NCBI GenBank assembly: GCA_036426205.1
Contig: CM071573.1
Location: 45,227,664 to 45,291,663 of the forward strand
Length of the DNA: 64,000 nucleotides
Reading direction: 5' to 3'
Source of the DNA: Ascaphus truei
Taxonomy: Eukaryota > Chordata > Amphibia > Anura > Ascaphidae
Position numbers and translations under genes: made by a program. This document shows, piece by piece, positions 11,990-23,632 of the stretch (the stretch's first letter is position 1; the number at the start of each line of letters is the position of its first letter). The notes beneath the pieces were generated by a model that saw nothing but the letters and a program-made list of their open reading frames with translations, ran no database searches and was not told the DNA's origin.

Positions 11990-12619
11990 ATACAAAACAG
12001 TATATTGTATTAATGAATTATATTTAATAGGTATATGTACTGGTAACGTGTAAATGAACTGCGGGATTTCCAAGTCATGGCTACCAAGCTTGGTGCCTGT
12101 GTCTGGGAGAAGTCAGGACTGGAAAGCATGAGGGATGCCAAGGTGTTAGAACAGGAGGGATATTTCAGTTCTGCTTGAGTACCCACATCCTCAGCTCAAA
12201 GGGTGCATGTGGCCTAGCCCCACACAGAGTGGAGCTTCGCACCGTGGAGGGGCAAAGGGACAGAGAAGAATATTGTTTCCTGCCCCTGGGAACCCTCCAG
12301 TGTTTGGAAAACCCCGTCTAGTGGTCTCACATTGGTTTCTAGGGAAATTGCTAAAGTTTTTTGATTGGGCTGCAGGGTTTCTGGAAATGAATACAAGAGG
12401 TTTTAAAAACTCTGACCTAGCTCAGATTTTGGAGATTCCCCAGAGATTCCTAAGAGAGGTTTTTTCCCCAGTGATCCCAAGGGATTAAATGTTTGTGCCT
12501 AGATTCCAGAAGTCCAATTTGCCATAAGAGCAAGAACGGGTCGGACCGGACCCAGAGACGCCTTGCTGCGATTGCAAGCAAAAAGGCTGCAGGACTTTTT
12601 AAACCGGAATGTTTTCTAA

Positions 12620-12978
12620 GGCCTGGGACATAGTTGTTCTAGCAGTGCGGAGGCACGCTGAGGCTCAGGGAAAGCGGTGCTTTCCCTGGCCTTACACAGC
12701 GCGCCATCCGTGGGCGTGTCGGGGGCGGGTCTGGGGGCGAGCCAGTGACATCACGGAGCTGGTTCGCCCTCATTGGGCGAACCGCTCACGTGACCGGCCC
12801 TGCGCTCCGGCAAGCGGGGAAATTTCAAAACTCCGTCAGACACACACTTCCCCAAGCGTGCGGAAGCGTGCGCGAGCCCCTGCTAAAGCCGCTCTCATTG
12901 CGGCTGCAGGAGCTCAGTGCCGAGCAGTAGCACGGCTCAGCACGAGTCAGCGCATAAGCGCTGACCATGCCCGAGGCC
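12620..12978. mobile_element. Harbinger-type MITE B (359 bp)
   Basis: The terminal repeats GGCCTGGGACATAG and, on the complement of the right end, GGCCTCGGGCATGG are imperfectly inverted. The TSD is TAA at 12617-12619 and 12979-12981. The GC-rich, CpG-rich interior shares the core GCTCACGTGACCGGCC with MITE D (59054-59391) and MITE C (51251-51448), in opposite orientation. It is nested in the LTR. The open frame across it is compositional. Confidence 0.85.
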
Positions 12979-13507
12979 TAAGTCTCCACTTCAGCACTGG
13001 ATTGTTTTAAAGACTTTATTTCAACTAAGAAAGTCGATTTGTCAACCCCAGACCCCCAGTAAGTGTATCTTTTTCTGTCTATTGTAATTCAATGTGTGTT
13101 TGCCTGTTTCTATGGAATAAATTACAATTTATTTTACTTATTGGCTTTGCTCAAAGATAAGATCCTGGTATAAAGGTGTATTTTGCCTGGCTTCCCGTGA
13201 CAATACTGTCTTGAGCACAAAGGCTGGGCTGAGATCAAAACACCTGGACACCACTGACCTGAAGGGCCACCTGTTTAAAGTACCGCTTGAGACTTTGGGG
13301 TGGTATGCTGGTAAGGGGCCTTTTCTCCCAGTCTTACAGATATGGACTGGGGAAGTAAGTTAGCCCTTACATAGGGATAGGTGTTTGTTTCTTTTGTAAA
13401 TTTTTGTTTGCTGTGCATTTTTAAGGGGACAGGCTAAATAAAGCCATGTTTTAGTTTCCCAAAACTGTCTCCTTGTGTGTATGTCTGCACCTGCCTCTTA
13501 CAAACCA

Positions 13508-15687
13508 GTGATATTTTAATTGTACTAATGACCCCTCTATCACTGTTTATTATTTACAGTGATTTATCTACTTTGATAAGGTTGAAGAGTGCACCAATTT
13601 CAGTACACTTAGACTGCGCTATTGGTCAGTCATTTACCACACCGATGATCATATATCATCCTGGGTGTTAATTCCAGTGTCGTCTCTACTGGTTAAATCA
13701 TATGCCTACACAACCAATATGCTCACTAGCATTCCCTTAGGGAGAACATTAACTACCATAGTTGTACTCCTAGGTGGGAATATAGCCCTATAAGGATCTA
13801 GATACTTAGGTGCACTTGCGTATAATGACTACCTTCCCCCTCCTTCCCTATACACTGTATGCAGGATATTATTGGTATTTCACACACTTGATCAAGAGTT
13901 TTCGGACTTTATTGTAGCCCAGATTCCCCTCCTACTCAATAGATCCCAGCATTCACCATAGTGCTGACATTTGGATTTATTCTGTGTCGTTGTTCGATTT
14001 TATCACCATTTATTTGAATTAATATGTAAATAAAGTTTTTTAATTACTATCAATTATCATCAAGAGGGCCGGTAGAGTGCCCGCAACAGGGTTTACTTTC
14101 TTCAGATTAGTTATACATTCTAGTGCTGAACAGAGATTTAATCCCTTAATTTACTTAGTTACTAGACCCAAATTTTAGCATTCCCCCAAGTGTGCTTCAT
14201 ATAGTTACCGTGATAGGAACATTTTCTGGACCTCTGACATTTGATGAGTATTGCAAATACAGTATGTAATAATGTCCAGATATTCTTATGTGAGTATAAC
14301 CATTGGAGATTATAGCACCATCAATCGTTGTTTTCAGCAATATTACACTATATACTGTCTTTACTCTTTTGCATATTGTGTATCCCCCTCGCTCATCCTG
14401 CCTGTCCATACATACACACATGTATGTATGTTTGCAAAGTGTTGAAATATAATATTTTCAAGTCTTTTAAAATGTTAAATGACCTTATAATACTCTTCTG
14501 GCTCTTCTAGTTGTAATTCATTCCTGATCATGGAAAGTTAATGAAGAGAACTGATGTAGAGCAAGGTGCAATATCGCACAGGAAAAGATGGCAAACTGAT
14601 GGTAATGATCAGAGGCAGAACTACAGTAGAGCGGGGTGAGTGGGGCAGCTGCCTGATAGCGGGCACAGAATGTGCGCACAGATCCAGCTAACAGATATCA
14701 TTAGTAGAAAATTCCTGCATCTTCTGACTGGAGGCAAAAAATCCTTCAAAAAACGATTTTTTTCGATGTGAAACAGTCTCTTAACTCCCCCGCGAACCTG
14801 TCAACATGACACTGCTCAGGAATGTCTGCATTGCAAAGGATAGCGCTATAATCCTGTGTGCTCGGTGCTTGCTGCTTGGTTGGAACACAGAAGAAATGTG
14901 TAACATCCAATTGTTACCAACTCTGTCGTAAAACCTTGCAAGAGGTAAGTGGGTGCGCCTCCTCGGACCTCTGCGGGCCTCTCCGTGCCTCCATGGACCT
15001 CCCCATGCCTCCACGGGCCGTGCGGACCTTGACCGCGACTCATCCCACCAAAATACAAAAGATTCACAAATACAGTTTAAATATATACAGGATTATTTTT
15101 ATTTTGCCATGGCTTCAGAAAATAGAGGGGAGGGGGGGGAGGGTAGGCGGGGGTAGGGCTGCAGTTGAGTTTGTGGATCTTGCCCCGGGTGCAAATAAAC
15201 CTATTTACGCCTCCGGTTATAATCTTTGAAAGTGGGTCAATGGATTAACACTTAGCCAATTTTATAAACTGTGCATTATAATTTGTTTTCATATAGGACG
15301 CACCCATCACTAATTATTATGCAATCCTCATGCTAACCTTCACTGTTGTTTGATTTACAGAGCTCAAGTATATAGTACATTAAAGATTATCTGGCACACA
15401 GCTATTAGTTGGGAGGTTTCAGATATTACCGGCTTTACACAGAAGAAAGGAAGTTTTAACTTGGAGAGTTGAAGTCTTAATACAGATGTAAGATTAGCTG
15501 AAGGTTATTGATATATAAAATGCCACACCGATAACTCTCAGGGATATACTGTAGAAATGGCTTTTTTTGTTTCATCGCTGTTCAGGTAGGGTATGAAAGA
15601 TAAGTACACCTGATCAATAGGTCACAGTCTAAAGGCAGAGGGAGGATTTTGTTAAAAGTTTTTCCCATATCTTGCCCATGAATATAT
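13508..15687. other. Intron and unclassified old repeat
   Basis: The segment to about 14070 looks like the continuation of a repeat interrupted by the LTR insertion, ending near an AATAAAG at about 14030. From 14600 to 15230 there is a GC-richer patch with poly-G (about 15125-15140) and no coding signature. No gene seen. Confidence 0.4.
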
Positions 15688-15699
15688 TTTTCATCTCAT

Positions 15700-16340
15700 A
15701 GTTACATAGTTACATAGTTACAGAGTAGATGAGGTTGAAAAAAGACGTACGTCCATCAAGTTCAACCTATGCTAAATTTAGACAACCGATACTTTATTCT
15801 AGATCTATACTTACTTATTGATCCAGAGGAAGGCAAACAAAAAACCCCATTAAGGGGAAAAATTAATTCCTTCCTGACTCCAAGAATTGGCAATCGGATT
15901 AATCCCTGGATCAACATCCTTCCCATGTATACTTATTTGGTATATCCCTGTATACCTTTCAATTCTAAAAAGATGTCCAACCTTTTTTTGAACAAATCTA
16001 TTGTATCTGCCATCACAGTCTCCATGGGTAATGAATTCCAAATTTTAACTGCCCTTACTGTAAAGAACCCTTTCCTTTTTTGCTGGTGAAATTTCCTTTC
16101 CTCCAACCTTAAGGGATGGCCCCGAGTCCTTTGTACTGCCCGTGGGATGAATAGTTCTGTTGAAAGCTCCTTGTATTGTCCTTGAATATATTTGTATATA
16201 GATATCATATCCCCTCTTAGACGCCTCTTTTCTAATGTGAATAAATCTAATTTAGCTAGCCTCTCCTCATAAGTTAGAATGTCCATCCCCTTTATTAATT
16301 TGGTGGCTCTTGTCTGCACTCTCTCTAGTTCCATAATGTC
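15700..16340 (-). mobile_element. CR1-type LINE, 5'-truncated, with TSD
   Basis: On the minus strand an open frame at 15933-16334 (133 codons) encodes a reverse-transcriptase C-terminal tail. It begins MELERVQTRATKLIKGM, then has LAKLDLFTLEKRRLRGD and KIWNSLP, the standard end of CR1/L2-clade polymerases. The 3' end (15699-15723) is a run of the 8-mer AGTTACAT, the type of 3' tandem tail known for CR1. Target duplications TTTTCATCTCAT flank it at 15688-15699 and 16341-16352. The element is truncated at its 5' end. A short relative lies at 27772-27910. Confidence 0.85.
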
Positions 16341-16352
16341 TTTTCATCTCAT

Positions 16353-19300
16353 TGTCTAAGTCAGCAGGAGAACGGAAGTATCTTAAACAGCAATTTGGAA
16401 ATGTAACAAAGAAATGGCATTTCATAATACTAAACGTGTTTTTATAAAATAGACCACAAAACCTTGTTCGGAATTTTTTTCACCAGCAAACCCCAAAGCA
16501 TTTCTAACATCTTCTTCTCCTTTCTGTTTTCCTAATATTTCATAAACTGTTGTGTAGCAATTCTAATAAACCTATGGCACAGAATTGTTGAAAAAATAGC
16601 TATGTGTAACAATGCGGATATTAAAGGCATCATATTACTTATGCATCACTTCCACCGTCAATAGTATCAAGGAACATTAGTTTTAATCGCAGGTGTTTTG
16701 TAATATTTTTGTGAATGCTCTAAAAGGGTTAGAGGAGGAATTCTCATGCAAGGTAATGACATCCATTAAAGAGGTAATCCAGGGCGGCGGAATTTTGGGT
16801 GATTTAAAAAATAAATAACTTTAAAAAAAAATAATGTATATGTATATGTGTGTATGTGTGTTCCTCTTAACAACTTTACTTCTGATATTACAACAGCTAC
16901 AAGGTGACACCAGGAAAATATGGGACTTCTTTTTCTGTAACTTGATGTACTTAGCAATCCAGACGCTCAGCAACTACTATAAAGGTGCAGGTTTTATGCA
17001 GGTTTTTAATGTATTTTTTATCAGCTACTGTAGATTGACTGCACTTTTAAACTGCTGCTAAGAAGCATAGGAATAATCCATAGAATCAGACATGCCCTTC
17101 TTACATCGCTCCGTCTTTCTCTCCCATCACTAGCTCTGAAAGCTTAACAGTACTGTGAGAAGGAGGTGGGGGTTCGGGGGAGGGGAGTGAGGTGTGTGTG
17201 TGTGTGTGTGTGGGGGGGGGGGGGGCTGCTGGTGACACGTAGTTTACCTGCTGTTCTGCATTTACAATTTCTAATCTTTGACATCACAATCTGCCTCTGC
17301 CGAGGATTAAACCTCCTGAGCCAGAACGGGCAGGAGATGGAAAATTAGATCAGCCAGCAACGACATTTAGACATCTTAAATAGCAATTTGTAACAGAGAA
17401 AATGTGTTGAAAGACACTATAGAGGTATAAAGATGAATTTTGAAAGGTTACGTGGTTGGGGATGAATGTAAATAAAACTAAGGGGGCAGGAGGGAAAGCA
17501 CCCGATGTGAGAGCTGCCCTAAACATTCATTTCATTAAAAAAAGGTAGTAATGGTAATTGTAGTAAGAAATCAGTGTGCAGAAAGTATGCTTAATTAATT
17601 ATTAACTAATTAATTAATTTCAAATGAATAACTAAGTCTGAGTCCACATGGCAGGACGTAAAATCAGCATCTCTGAGTTTATTTTTAGAATTGGCACTTT
17701 GCAAGGCATGAAATTATGTTGAATCTTAATTATGCACAATTATGCCTACAGACACTGGAGAATGGCTTAACACGAGCCCTTATTGGGGCAAAGTGGGACC
17801 AAATAGGTACAAAGTATTTTCATACATTGACTTAGGCCCTCATACAATAAGCTCTGAAGCTGCAGATTGTCCCAAAACTGTCACCGACTTTAGTCTTTTG
17901 AGCTTATTGAATAAGGTCCTTAGAGAAATAGGATAAAAATGCAGCTCTTAGCATCGTTTTAATGACAAAGTTGCCTTGCTACACAGGCCCATAAGTATTT
18001 CAATCCTTTACATATGTACAAAGGAACAGATGACTTGGAAATATTGCTGAACGAACGACAAATCATATTCCTAGTATAGATGTAGTCAGCACTAAAGAGG
18101 ATACAAATGTTAATGTAACTAAGACAAGTATAAATAGTTCCTCTGCATTCAACTCAGAAATCCAATGAAGCCGCCATGTCAATCAGCCGTTCCTTCTATG
18201 AACATCTTAAAACAAAACTGTAAATGAGGACAGCAAACTTTAATGCTGATTAATATTATCAATATAAAATACTGTAACTACTAGATACATTCTGTTTATA
18301 AGGCAGTGTAATTATGCAATACATCAAAAGTGTTCGCTTGTCATTAGTTTCTATCTCTGATTGGAATATATGACTTAATAATGCTACGTTAAAAATGTGT
18401 CCACTCTTGTTACCGGTGTATGCTAAAAATTACTTTTTGAAGTGTTCACAATTGTGCTAGATCTACAATATTTCCCTTATTCTTCCTTTACCCTCTGTGG
18501 TTTGTTCAGTAAAGTGAAATTTTGATGATTACAGTAAGTGCTACGGCCCAGAAATTCCCATTGACTTTATGGAATAACTCAATTATACATTCAATCTCAT
18601 TGCAGTAACCTTCTGTGCATGAAGCGGGATGTACATTCAGTGTCTTTGTATACTATATTTATGCACATTTGAAAAAATGTTCGATGCACAAACATGAAAG
18701 GTGCTCATGACCATTTGAATTATGTTGTAGATTTTAACCAAGTCTACATGCTGGAAATCTGGGACAAAACATTTGTACAAAACAGCATGATATTTATGAA
18801 CCCGAAGCCGGGATCATGGAATCACGACCACATGATCACTAGGGTAGTGATCACTGGGTTTTAGAAGTGTAGGGTGCTCCACTTCATTACCAATCACGTT
18901 CAACATTCCAATGGAGCAGTCGATGCAATCGCCCCCTATAAAATTCATATGGTGTTCCGTGAACTTCAATAGGGCCCCTAGAGTGCCAGCCCCTGTGATG
19001 CTCAGGGAACATCATAAGGGTACACTAAGGGTTAAAGAAAGAATCCCATTGAAAGAAATCACTTCAGCTAGACTAGAGGAAGAGACCTTGGTGCTTTGGA
19101 AATCACTGTGCACACGATAATGACCTCTCTACTTGGTCCACTTACAGGTGTCACAACGTACAACATATTTACCATTCAAATTTCGTATTCTCATGAAGGA
19201 TTTGTGTATTTTCCAAAAAGTTAAAAGCCTGTGATTTCCAGATAATATTGGCTTCTGTAATAAGCTTGTGTAAAAACTAAAGATGTGCAGATGACCTTGT

Positions 19301-20266
19301 CTTTTGGTTCTAAAATGTTTTCGTGTTTTAGTTTTGCCCACGCTTGTTACAAAGAACAAATCATAAAATCATGTAATTTGGAGCTATTGTATTACTTCTT
19401 ATTTAAGTATTTGTGATTTACAAACTAATTAGCAAACATAATCATAATAGCAGTGTGGTTTATCTTTATCCATTGTCTGACAAACAACAGCATTAGGTAA
19501 GAGAAAGACAGAAGAATAGTTGTAAGGAGGAGATTAAAATATACAGTATATAATGATAGGATATAAGCAAACAGATAGGGATGGTAACTTTTAATGCAAC
19601 GGAACTTATGACCTAGTACAGTTAAGTATGTATTCTGAGAGAGTGTAAGACAGGTCAGGTGTTCTACAGTATTTGTTAAGCTAACCGAACTGCAACTGGT
19701 TGAGAACCTTAAAAATGAAAGTTTTTCTACTTTTTTTCATACCAGTGCTGTGGACTTCCTTTCTTTTATGAATTCAAAAAAATTGGAGGCTAGATGGTGC
19801 TTCCTAGTCCTACGTGCACTGGTATATTTTTCCATTTTTCTCTATTTTCATTATTTTTGGCATTTGATTTTTCTATACTATTATCTTTTTTTGAAGCTGT
19901 TCCACTATTTAACATTTAATGGTGGATTGTGTCTACTTATTAAAATATATATTCAACAGAAACCCCTCCCCCCCAACTGGAACTGATTGATACATAGAGT
20001 AGAGAGAGGTAATTTGTTGCTATCTAATGCTCTATGCCTACCTCAGTACCCATATATAATATATACTGTGTATGTATATGTATGTATGGATAGATAGCTA
20101 TGCGTATTTAAGGATAGTATATTACCCATCCGATTAGGGTATTATATTGTAAGGCAACTGTAATGAAATGACTGGTTATGTTAACTATAAATATTCTGAC
20201 AGAGAATAGGAGACAGGTCAGATGGTGGTCCCTCTTTATGCCTACTGTAGTAGAAGATTATATGCT
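16353..20266. other. Intron, no gene seen
   Basis: Mostly unique AT-rich sequence. Microsatellites: TATG/TG at 16834-16860 and (GT)n followed by poly-G at 17191-17226. An AATTAATT-rich stretch lies at about 17590-17622. No exon, RNA or complete element recognised. Confidence 0.45.
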
Positions 20267-20267
20267 G

Positions 20268-20374
20268 TTTTAAACACAGCTTTTAGACAGAGGTGGGATG
20301 AGATGCAAAGCCATTAAACCCACTTATTGGTTTGCATCTCATCCAGCCCCTGTCTAAAGTCGTGTTTAAAACAA
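20268..20374. repeat. Hairpin with about 43-bp arms
   Basis: Arm one (TTTAAACACAGC, then TTTTAGACAGAGG, then GGATGAGATGCAAA) is the near-complement of arm two (TTTGCATCTCATCC, then CCCCTGTCTAAAG, then TCGTGTTTAAAA). The loop is about 21 nt. It is the left part of a larger repeat running to about 21030. Confidence 0.75.
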
Positions 20375-20434
20375 TGCAGCATTGGCTTGAGGAGTGTGTG
20401 CAATGCAAGTTTGAGACAAAAGGTGGCACTGAGT

Positions 20435-20544
20435 GCTCATTTGCATGTCATTTCCCAGAAATCCTTGCTGCAGTGGAAAGCGCTGTATGCTGGGGATAAT
20501 GGGAAAGACAGGGTTGCAGACCTGTCTAAGACATGCAAATGAGC
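20435..20544. repeat. Inverted 15-mers with octamer motif
   Basis: GCTCATTTGCATGTC (20435-20449) and GACATGCAAATGAGC (20530-20544) are perfect inverted copies, and each contains the octamer ATGCAAAT on one strand. The same ATGCAAATGA-bearing segment recurs at about 39995-40010 and 40425-40437, so this is an interspersed family. Confidence 0.7.
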
Positions 20545-20614
20545 ATACAGTTATATTTACAGTTGCTTTATGCTTTACTGTGAAGGGTTTTTGTCACTTT
20601 TTTTACCCACCATT

Positions 20615-20672
20615 TTACCCCCTGATGAAGTCATCATAGATGACGAAACGCGTAGGGCGTGGCTGATTGAGG
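20615..20672 (+). repeat. GAAACGCGTAGGGCGTGG motif, copy 1
   Basis: CCCTGATGAAGTCATCATAG, then ATGACGAAACGCGTAGGGCG, then TGG. The same module (CCTGACGAAGCC, then GAAACGCGTAGGGCGTGG) recurs at 21806-21841 in the loop of a foldback element. It is a recurrent vertebrate repeat module of uncertain parent element. Confidence 0.6.
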
Positions 20673-21047
20673 CTGTCAATTTCCCCACGAACACTAAACT
20701 GCTGGTTGAGAGACCTTGCAGGCTGTGTGAGGACTGAGAAAAATGCTGGTCCTTCCCCCGTGATTCACGACCAGCAGCAAGGAACTGGAGGTGCTGGTTT
20801 CGGGAGGACTTCCTGTGCGGGGCGCCCGACCAGAGGGACGTCACTTCCGGTTACTCGACTACACGGAGAACAGCGGGAGGACGCCTTGCTGATATCGGCC
20901 AGCAGTACTGGCTTATGAGAGCCTATCTCATACCTGCTTTTTAAACCCTGGCTACAGCAATGGAGGAGAATGGGCAGATAACGAAAGGGATAATGTGTGC
21001 CGAGGCGCTCGGGGCCTGCTCAAACAAAAGTAAAACTAAAAAAAAAG

Positions 21048-21111
21048 ATTATATATATATATAGTTATATATATATATATATATTATATATATATATATA
21101 TAATATATCTA
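21048..21111. repeat. (TA)n microsatellite
   Basis: TA dinucleotide run with a few interruptions, followed by GAAAGAAGAAAAG-type purine sequence to about 21180. Confidence 0.9.
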
Positions 21112-21340
21112 TGAATATGAAAGAAGAAAAGAAAGAAACAGGCGTTCATTATATAAGATATATATATAATAAGAAAGAAAAATGAGGCACACACGCATGA
21201 ATCCACACAGAGATTCTTAAATAATATAATTACCACATATAGCGGAGGGTATAAACCCTAACAATCTAACTTTCCCTGACTATGTCTGCTGCCAATAGAT
21301 CTACCGCTCCACAGGCTGGTAACAAAGAGATTCCAAAAGA

Positions 21341-22692
21341 TTGACCTAGGCACAAGTGGAGACAAGAAAGAAAAACATAGGGTAGTAAGTTCTGACAATT
21401 TAACCGCTAAATGGTACGATATGCACTCACAGCGTTTGAATTAATTCGAGCCTTGTATCCACTCTGGGATCTGGAACAGTGTAGATAATCTGGAACATCC
21501 AGCAGCACGTACTTCACTGCCAAGTATTATCTCGTACGTAGCGTTACATGTAGAAAGGAAGGTAAGAAACATACAAATAGTGTAACACAGTATTAATAAA
21601 AAGAATAATACAATAACGGTAAGTAAAAAACTCACACTTTGTGAGTTCTCATAAAACAGTTGAGAATTCAGAGTATCTCACACTCATAAGGGCTAATGAT
21701 ATTCAGCTGGTCTTCTGGCAGTCTCTAACGATATCCATATACATCTCTGTTGTTATCCTAGTATGAGGCGTTGTATACACACGGTACTCTTGGGGTCTCA
21801 GCCCCTGACGAAGCCGAAAGGAGAAACGCGTAGGGCGTGGATTATCTGTCATTTGAGTAACACAGGAACACTTGGTAGCTGTTACGCTACATGTTTTACG
21901 TAGAGGACTAATTATTTTAGCGAAACAGTGCAGCTACGATCAGAGGAACGGAACTCTTGCGAGACTCAGTGACGTCATCACGTCCTGCGGAGGTACCGGA
22001 TGAACGCAGAGGATGGGAGATGCCGGTGTTGGAGAGGAATTCCATCTGAAGCATCGACTGTCCACAACGGAGTACACCAAAAGACCTTTTGAGACCCCAA
22101 GAGTACCGTGAGTACTAAGAGCTCATTAGGTGCAGTGAGAGATCCAAGCAGGGCTCACTTAAACGGGGACTATATCCGGTCTTAGGAGACTGTGGACACT
22201 ATAAGTAGTGCAGGTGCAGAGTGTGACGTCATTAGAGCTCACGGCTACTTGAACTGTGTGTATACAACGCCTCATACTAGGATAACAGAGATTTATATGG
22301 ATATCGTTAGAGACTGCCAGAAGACCAGCTGAATATCATTAGCCCTTATGAGTGTGAGATACTCTGAATTCTCAACTGTTTTATGAGAACTCACAAAGTG
22401 TGAGTTTTTTTACTTACCGTTATTGTATTATTCTTTTTATTAAAACTGTGTTACACTATTTGTATGTTTCTTACCTTCCTTTCTACATGTAACGCTACAT
22501 ACGAGATAATACTTGGCAGTGAAGTACGTGCTGCTGGATATTCCAGATTATCTACACTGTTCCCGATCCCAGAGTGGATACAGGGCTCGAATTAATTCAA
22601 ACGCTGTGAGTGCATATCGTACCATTTAGGGGTTAAATTGTCAGAACTTACTACCCTATGTTTTTCTTTCTTGTCTCCACTTGCGCCTACTG
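21341..22692. mobile_element. Large foldback element, about 430-460-bp arms
   Basis: The left arm (21341 to about 21801) is the near-complement of the right arm (about 22100-22692). Matching points include AGTGGAGACAAGAAAGAAAA on the left against its complement at about 22664, and GGTACTCTTGGGGTCTCA against TGAGACCCCAAGAGTACC. The right arm has an extra segment of about 130 bp (22120-22250) missing from the left. The loop carries the GAAACGCGTAGGGCGTGG module (21824-21841). I see no transposase; this is probably a long-TIR non-autonomous DNA transposon. Confidence 0.8.
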
Positions 22693-23046
22693 CTGCGGCA
22701 CAGTTTATTCGAGCATTTGCCCGTTCTGTGCCGCAGCAGTAGCCTGGCGCGCGCCCGAGTGTGACGGGCGCACGCCGAAGCAGCGGAAGAGCGCCCTCCG
22801 ATCGGGGCGCTCTCCCTACCGCTGCCGGGTCCGCCGGGTCCCCCGGAACCCCCTGCCGCTGTCCCGCGATCGCGGGACACCAGGGCTCCCTCGGGGAGCC
22901 CCTGGACACGCGTGCAGGGGGCGCACGCTCCCGATGACGCGTGACCGCGCGTCTATGACGCGCGGCATGCCGAGGGGCGGCCACTAGCAAGCCGGGAGAT
23001 TTCCCGGCTTGCGGTACCGACCACACTTCAATAAAGTGTGTCGGTA
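22687..23046. repeat. GC-rich array of stacked hairpins
   Basis: At least eight consecutive palindromes: 22687-22742 (17-bp arms CTACTGCTGCGGCACAG), 22746-22776, 22780-22825 (two-tier stem), 22861-22878 (perfect palindrome GTCCCGCGATCGCGGGAC), 22880-22905, 22910-22928, 22945-22965 (CCGCGCGTC, loop TAT), 22987-23012 (GCAAGCCGGGA arms) and 23015-23046 (TACCGAC...GTCGGTA, one bulge). It follows the foldback arm directly and ends at a (TA)n run. The distal part (22921-23046) is repeated at 24698-24823. It contains no credible gene. Confidence 0.8.
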
Positions 23047-23063
23047 GTGTAGGTCAATCTTTT

Positions 23064-23102
<39 letters not shown>
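23064..23102. repeat. (TA)n run abutting the gap
   Basis: A pure TA dinucleotide run immediately before the run of N. Confidence 0.95.
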
Positions 23103-23145
23103 NNNNNNNNNNNNNNNNNNNNNNNNNNNNNNNNNNNNNNNNNNN
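23103..23145. other. Assembly gap (43 N)
   Basis: Unsequenced positions at the end of a (TA)n run. The following sequence is the first copy of a duplicated block. Confidence 0.99.
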
Positions 23146-23632
23146 ATAATAATACTTTTACTGACCCATGCAACCTACATTAAGGTGTTATGTTAGTTAT
23201 TGTGTACCCAACTGGACTAGGACAAAAGAAAGAAATGGAACAGTGCACAATTAAAGTGTTGATGATCAATAGTGACAATTCACATCCATAAGTGAATAAA
23301 TGAAAACCGTTTTATATTAATTCATATAAATATAACTTTCCCTGTAGCTGAAAAATAGCAGAAACCAGAAAGAAAAACCTGTAGCATAAAGGAAAATAAA
23401 TACACACAGAATATATAAGCCTTGAAAAGTGTTTATATCTAATAGATCAGACGAGTGGATGCTGGCCTCCACATCCTCTGCGAACCCAGCCCTCAATGTG
23501 TTTTATGCAAAATATGTGAATTGATTTTGCAAAAGAAAACCATAGCGTAATTCGGTTTTAATAGAAATTTAAACATAAAAAATACACATTGCACTCACAA
23601 ATTGATATAGATATTGCGCAGTTTGAGTAATA

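Larger units (their letters stand above)
10809..13502 (+). mobile_element. Solo-LTR-like element with 5-bp TSD
   Basis: Starts TGTAACAGGGAC and ends CTCTTACA, so it has TG...CA termini with short inverted ends (TGTAA/TTACA). Exact 5-bp duplications AACCA lie at 10804-10808 and 13503-13507. An AATAAA signal sits at about 13438 near the right end, as in the R region of an LTR. No gag, pol or env and no second LTR are visible. Within its 2694 bp are a LINE 3' tail (11770-11989) and a Harbinger MITE (12620-12978), so the original LTR was shorter. It is gypsy- or ERV-like, not further assigned. Confidence 0.75.

Noticed and set aside
12640..12980. CpG island or host promoter
   Set aside because: The CpG-rich segment is exactly delimited by inverted ends and TAA duplications, so its composition comes from the transposon.
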